Assembly (NCBI GenBank): GCA_030220185.1
Contig: JASPKZ010007538.1
Span: 613,501-677,500 of the forward strand
Direction: 5' to 3'
Origin: Diploptera punctata
Lineage: Eukaryota > Arthropoda > Insecta > Blattodea > Blaberidae
DNA length: 64,000 nt
A program made the translations under genes and the position numbers. Below the pieces are notes generated by a model. The model was not told the origin of the DNA. It ran no database searches and saw only the letters and a program-made list of their open reading frames with translations. Positions 36,601-42,694 of the stretch are shown here, one piece after another (position 1 is the stretch's first letter; every line of letters starts with the position of its first letter).

Positions 36601-39600
36601 CACATAGCCCGGAATCTCTTAACATTATGAATTTGATAGCTTGCGCAGGAATTTGTATTTTTTACCGGTTAATTTGTTTCAAATCTTACCTGAAATATGA
36701 AATATATGGTTCCAGCACCGAAACATAAGACCGCTCCCAACAAATGCACTGAAATGACATTTGTTTCTTGAAAGTTGGCAACAAGATCCAGTCCGAGGCA
36801 GGACAACAAGCCATTCACTAGCGCCACCTTGTTTACTCTCGGACTCACTTCATTATCTGAAGACGTTAATTCCGGATAATGTTTCACTTCCAGGTATCTC
36901 ACGTACACACACATACTCACTGAAATGTAAACATTCACACATTTTTGTATTTATTTGTTTGGTGCAACATGCAAGTCCATGAATCTTACACAACGTAAGT
37001 GCTAGCTACACATTTGTTTATTTTCTGCTATAGTTATTTACCAGTATATTTATTAAAGTTAGGTTAGGTATATTAGTGCTTTTAAAATTCGTTTTCCTAA
37101 ATTTCGGGGTTACCAACCTATAAATAACTAAATAACTATACTGTAATATTACAAATTATCAACCTAGTGCGGGAAGTAAAACCACTGTCCTTTATGTAAT
37201 AAATAAATAATGCAATGTATATACAAAAATATATCCAAAAGATAGTGTCAATATACATTATACGAAACAAATCACTGCATTTTAAATTGACTGAACTTTA
37301 TTTGAAACAATATAAAAAATAAATTCGTAGTTGCCACCGTTTTATCACTGATTGGTCTCACGACCTGCTGTAGTCTCAACTAAATTATTTTCGGCATTTA
37401 CCGCATTGGCCAGACTGTTAACGCTAGTCAGTTGTTTATAATGAACGCAAATATTTCCAACAAATATTATTTTACTAATATTCATTATTTTGAAAACACC
37501 ATCGTGCAAAATATTATGTACAACGCACGTTTGTGAAGTGTTTTACAGAATCTCGGAAATTAAAACCTCGCTATCATTTCTTGGCTTCTGTAAAAACCAC
37601 TCCCAACCTCGCACTGTATATACTATTAAAGCACCGTTGAGGTTATGTAATAAAATATTAAAATACAAAATTAGTACCCAATGAATCAGTCGTCCTCAAC
37701 TAAATTATAAAATTAATTAAGAGTTGTATTTTGACTCACCTCAAATATCTTGATTTGTATGCATACTTAAGTTTCTTTACTGTCTTTGTGACATTTTCAA
37801 TGCAACACCACGATCACAAGTGCCGTCCTATATGAGGGGAATCAAATACAACTCTAATTAATTAAAATAAACGCCATAGTGTATTTCCTACCTACATAAT
37901 TTAATAAATTATAAAACTTCATTAAGTAGTTAAAATATGAAAGCCTTTCACAAACATTTCAACTGCAGTTGGAATGCACAAGATGGAGCATTGTTTTTGA
38001 AAGGCCTTCATCAGTTGAAATGCAGAAGATGGAACATTGTTTTCGAAAGGCCTTCATCAGTTGAAATGCAGAAGATGGAACATTGTTTTTTGAAAGGCCT
38101 TTATATTTTAACTACTTGATGAAGTTTTATAATTTAGTTGGACGACTGATTTACCAGGTACAAGTTTTGTATTTAAATATTTAATTTAGATAGGTTAAGG
38201 TAGGTTAGATTATAATTTAATCAAAATCAAAATGGGAGGTAACACTATGAGGTATATAAATGAGTTGAAGAAAATGTTTTTATATATCTCACCTTATAAA
38301 ATGGAGTTTGACTAAAGATGGAAGTAAAATTTACGTTTGAAACCGGTATCGTGAAAACACGCAATTTTTATGAGGTGAGATCCATCCATAGTAATTCTGC
38401 CCGAAGGCACGTCCTTCACTGCAATCATAGCATTTTCATGCAATGCTTGCAGCTTTACTAGGTATACTTGTAGGTGTGGTAGCTTCCCGTTGCTTTCCAC
38501 ACCAGTGAAGGATGATGATGATGATGGCCATATGATTTCGGGGACCGTTTGGGCCTTAAAGTTTTCCTGACATGTGTCTTACAGGTGAAGAAAAACCCCG
38601 ATAAAAACCTCACCCAGAAAAACTGCCACGACCGGGGATCGAACCCGGGCGCACTGCACGACAAGGCAGCACGCTACCTCGAGACCACAGCGGTGGACGA
38701 GGTGAGATATAAAAGACATTTTCTCCAACTTGTTTATAAATAGGTTAGATTAGTTTAGGTAGGTTATGTTAGACTGAGATACTAAGGACCACATGCACAC
38801 ACTATTGAGTAACACAATAAATAGGGACTGGAAGTGAACATCAATAAAACTAAATATATGGCCACACATAGAAATACATTATATAAAGGAAATGGACAGT
38901 TAATGACAAATGAGGACAATTTTGAAGAAATGGCTGTATTCAAATACCTGGAATAATAATGACAAATAGGAATGAGATGCACAAACAAATTAAACATAGA
39001 CTCAGTTCTGTAAATGCGTGCTACTATGCATTACAGGGACTGTTGTCGTCCCAACTTCTCTAAAAAAATGTTAAACAGAAAATATATAAAACGATTATTC
39101 TCCCAGTTATATTATATGGATACGAAACATGAAGATATAGGAAGCAATAAAGGTATCACTCGGGTGCATGAAAGTTGGTTAAATTTTACAAAGAGACTTT
39201 TTTATTCAGGCTTGTGGTTCTTTTACGAGCCTGAAAATGTTCACTCAGAACCCATACCTTAAAGTCCCTCCCGGAGGAGTTCTTCCTTGGATATTTCACG
39301 CTAAAATATTCATCAATCCCGGTCGGGTTTGAACCCGCGACCCTCAGGACTAGAGACAAGTAACATAAGCTCTAGATTATGCAGGCCGACATTGTAGACC
39401 TATACGAGATAAAAAGATAGTGTTTATGAAATGTATATAACGTTTATTACGATCGAGTGAGCAAGTTACATACTCACACACAAAAGCGGCAATGTTCATG
39501 AATTGTCCAAAAATACAACTTTCAGGAGCGAGAGTGCCTGTGTCGCTGATGTAAGGAAATCCGGCGTTCGCATGTTCGTTCAGTACGGCTATCGTGTACC

Positions 39601-42382
39601 TGAAACATACATTTGGTTAAATCATATTTGAAGAGAAAAATTATACGCTCAGACTGGGACTCGAACCTAGGACCTTTGGCTTTCTAGGTCAATGCTCTAC
39701 CGACTGAGATGTCTCGGTCGGTAGAACATTGACCTAGAAAGCCAAAGTTCCTGGGTTCGAGTCCCAGTCTGATTGTATAATTTTTCTCTTCAAATATGAT
39801 TTATCCATCATTGAGATGTATGAAATGAATAATAAAAAACATACAGTTGGTTACTCAGAAGAAAACTAGCAGCTGGAATGTGATTTGGTTCATGCAAAGA
39901 TAACCACGGGAGAATCCCATCCTCACGCAGCGATCCTCGGTTCGGGACAAGTTTCCTGGGTGAGGAGTTATTTCCTCACTTTAAGACGAATGTCAGGAAA
40001 CTTTAAGACTCAAACATCATATTACCATCATAACCATCATTATTCACATTCACTTTGGGTTAAGTTTAAGATTAAGGACTCTCATGGTGTAACCGCTATC
40101 ATTATCGTCACCCATTATATCATCGGGGTAGCGTAACCCCGCATTTCAGTTGCCCCAACCTCAAAAGTGGATTACAATTACGCCAATGTCAGGAGAGAAC
40201 ACCAGAAATGTCGAAATGACAACCTGGGGCATTGAATAAAAAATAATATTATTAAATATATTTAGAAAATAACACTGAGGTTTATTTTAATATATTTGAG
40301 TTGTATATGAGGTGGGTCAAAATATACAACTCAAATAGGCCTATAGGCCTAATTAATGATATTATTGTCCATGCTAATACCTTTAACATAATGTCCATCA
40401 ATGACGAATTATGTTAACTAAGCTGATTCCAGCTGGTTTACGGAATATACTTTTCTTTTGATAATTAAATTGTTCGTACAATTACATAATGATAAAACAA
40501 ATATGGTGGCTGCTAAAGCTTTTTTATTCCGTATTTTAGGTAAACCCCTACTTCTGTGTCAGATTTTTCAGATTGCAAGATAATATATTCCTCGTTTAGT
40601 CAATAGTAGACTATATATTGAGTTTCGTTGCTAAAAATAACAAATTGCTGCCGCTAGAGTGATTTTTAAACTTTCGCTTCAGATTACTCCATCTACTTCA
40701 AATGGTTACATTTCGCTGGTTAACAAACTATAGCGCATACTGTACTTTTTTTAAATTGCTACATAGGCCTATATACTGTATATATAACGGGCTTCCAATA
40801 TAAACCCGGACCGGCCTCACGGGGTTTCACCCGTCAGGCAGCGCTCTCTCCTCGTCCGCATTTCACTCTGCCAGCCGCTCGTCCTTGAACTAGTCAGTTT
40901 ACTATCGTTCGACAAGATGAGACGTCAGCTGACATTAGAGCAGCGCATTTATGTGAGTAAATGTTATTATAAATACGAATCAGCTCGTCGCGTTCGCGAG
41001 GAATTTATTCGGAACTTCCCTGGAAAATTACCTCCTCCCAGATCGACAATCCACGATCTTGTGACTAAATTTGAGACCACTGGTTCTGTACAAAATAAGA
41101 AACACACGCGAAGGCGTACGGTTCTCACCGAAGAAAAATTAGACGAAATTGGCGAAAATTTGGAACGTTCACCACAAAAATCATTACCGAAATTAGCACA
41201 AGTTGGGATTTCAGTATCATCTGCACATACAGCAACAAAATGTGTTTACTCGGTATAATGCCTGTTTAACTGCGGAAGGACAACATTTCCAGCATTTTCT
41301 ATAAGGTAAGAAACAGTTCAAAGACGGGTGGCAGGCAGGGTGAATTGCGGGAGGAAGAGACAACACTGCGTGCCGGGTGAAACTCCGTGAGGCCGGTCCG
41401 GTTTTATATTGGAAGCCCTTCATATATATATATAGGTAATTTTTAGTGCCTTGAACCTTGGGTTCGATGGTCCCAGTGAGTTTGTTAGGCCTATATAAAT
41501 TTAAAGGAAAATAAAACACTGATATCCTGACCTAATGTTTTCCAGTCATTCCCTGTATAATTCACATCCCTCAAAACCATGATTAATGTAATTCTACCAC
41601 CTCATTCCTGGCCTACCTGCTGAGCACTTTCCCTCTGGTTTTCCTACATGTTTACAGATATTCACCGATTCCATCTAGATGACACCGAAAATGACGACCA
41701 AAATGTATATATATATGTCCACCGCTGTGGTCTCGAGGTAGCGTACTGCCTTGTCACGCAGCGGGCCCGGGTTCGATCCCCGGTCGGGGCAGTTTTTCTG
41801 GGTGAGGTTTTTATCGGGCTTTTTCCTCACCTGTAAGACAAATGTCAGGAAAACTTTAAGGCCCAAACGGTCCCCGAAATCATATGGCCATCATCTTCAC
41901 CCTTATCATTATCATCATCATCATCCATCATCCTACGGTGTGGAAACCAACGGGAAGCTACCACACCTACAATTCCCTAGTAAAGCTGCAAGAATAGCAT
42001 GAAAATTCTATGATTGCAGTGAAGGACCTGCCTTCGGGCAGAATTACTATGGATGGATGGATATATATATATATATATATATAGTAATTCTGCACGAGGG
42101 CAGGTCTTTCACTACAATCATAACATTTTCATGCTATGCTTTGCAGTTTTACTAGGGAATTACAGGTGTGGTAGCATCCCGTTACTTTCCACACCGGTGA
42201 AGGATGATGATGATGACCGGATGATTTTCGGGGACCGTTGGGCCCTAAGCATCCTGACATTTGTCTTAGAGGTGAGGAAAAACCCCGAAAAAAAACCCTC
42301 ACCCAGGAGCCTGTCCCGACCGGGAACCGAACCCGAGCCCGCTACGTGACAAGGCAGCACGCTACCTCGAAACCACAGCGGT

Positions 42383-42427
<45 letters not shown>

Positions 42428-42638
42428 GAAAAGAAAAATTAATGCTTTACTCGGGATTTGAACCCGAGTCTCTAAACTCTGTACATTTAGCGCTCTAACG
42501 ATCTGAGCTACCCAAGTATTCCAATTCAAACATACATTTTTCTTATATATGTAGTATTCTCAATTCACACAAGAGGTAGCGGAAATTTGTTCCGACTGAC
42601 ATCTAGTGGCTGTTATGTTAAGCAATTTTTTTAAAGAG

Positions 42639-42694
<56 letters not shown>

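Larger units (their letters stand above)
36410..36630. mobile_element. palindromic element with paired hammerhead-like motifs
   Basis: Arms 36414-36515 and 36530-36628 are inverted copies: TGCCTGTGGTCCATTACTGG near the left end, its inverse CCAGTAATGGACCACAGGCA at the right. There is no protein. The motif on each arm is listed separately. It lies 60 bases from gene A exon 3. Confidence 0.75.
38200..38760. mobile_element. fold-back element with hammerhead-like motif, split by SINE C
   Basis: GAGTTGAAGAAAATGTTTTT and ATATCTCACC at the left are mirrored by GGTGAGATATAAAAGACATT and TTCTCCAACTTG at the right. Outside them GGTAGGTTAGAT-like repeats occur on both sides. The SINE C at 38382-38698 sits inside. 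Confidence 0.6.

Noticed and set aside
41751..42002. Recurrent peptide MSRSGPGFDPRSGQFFW in several open frames
   Set aside because: It is the translated head of SINE C, seen also at 23541, 38664 and 49625.
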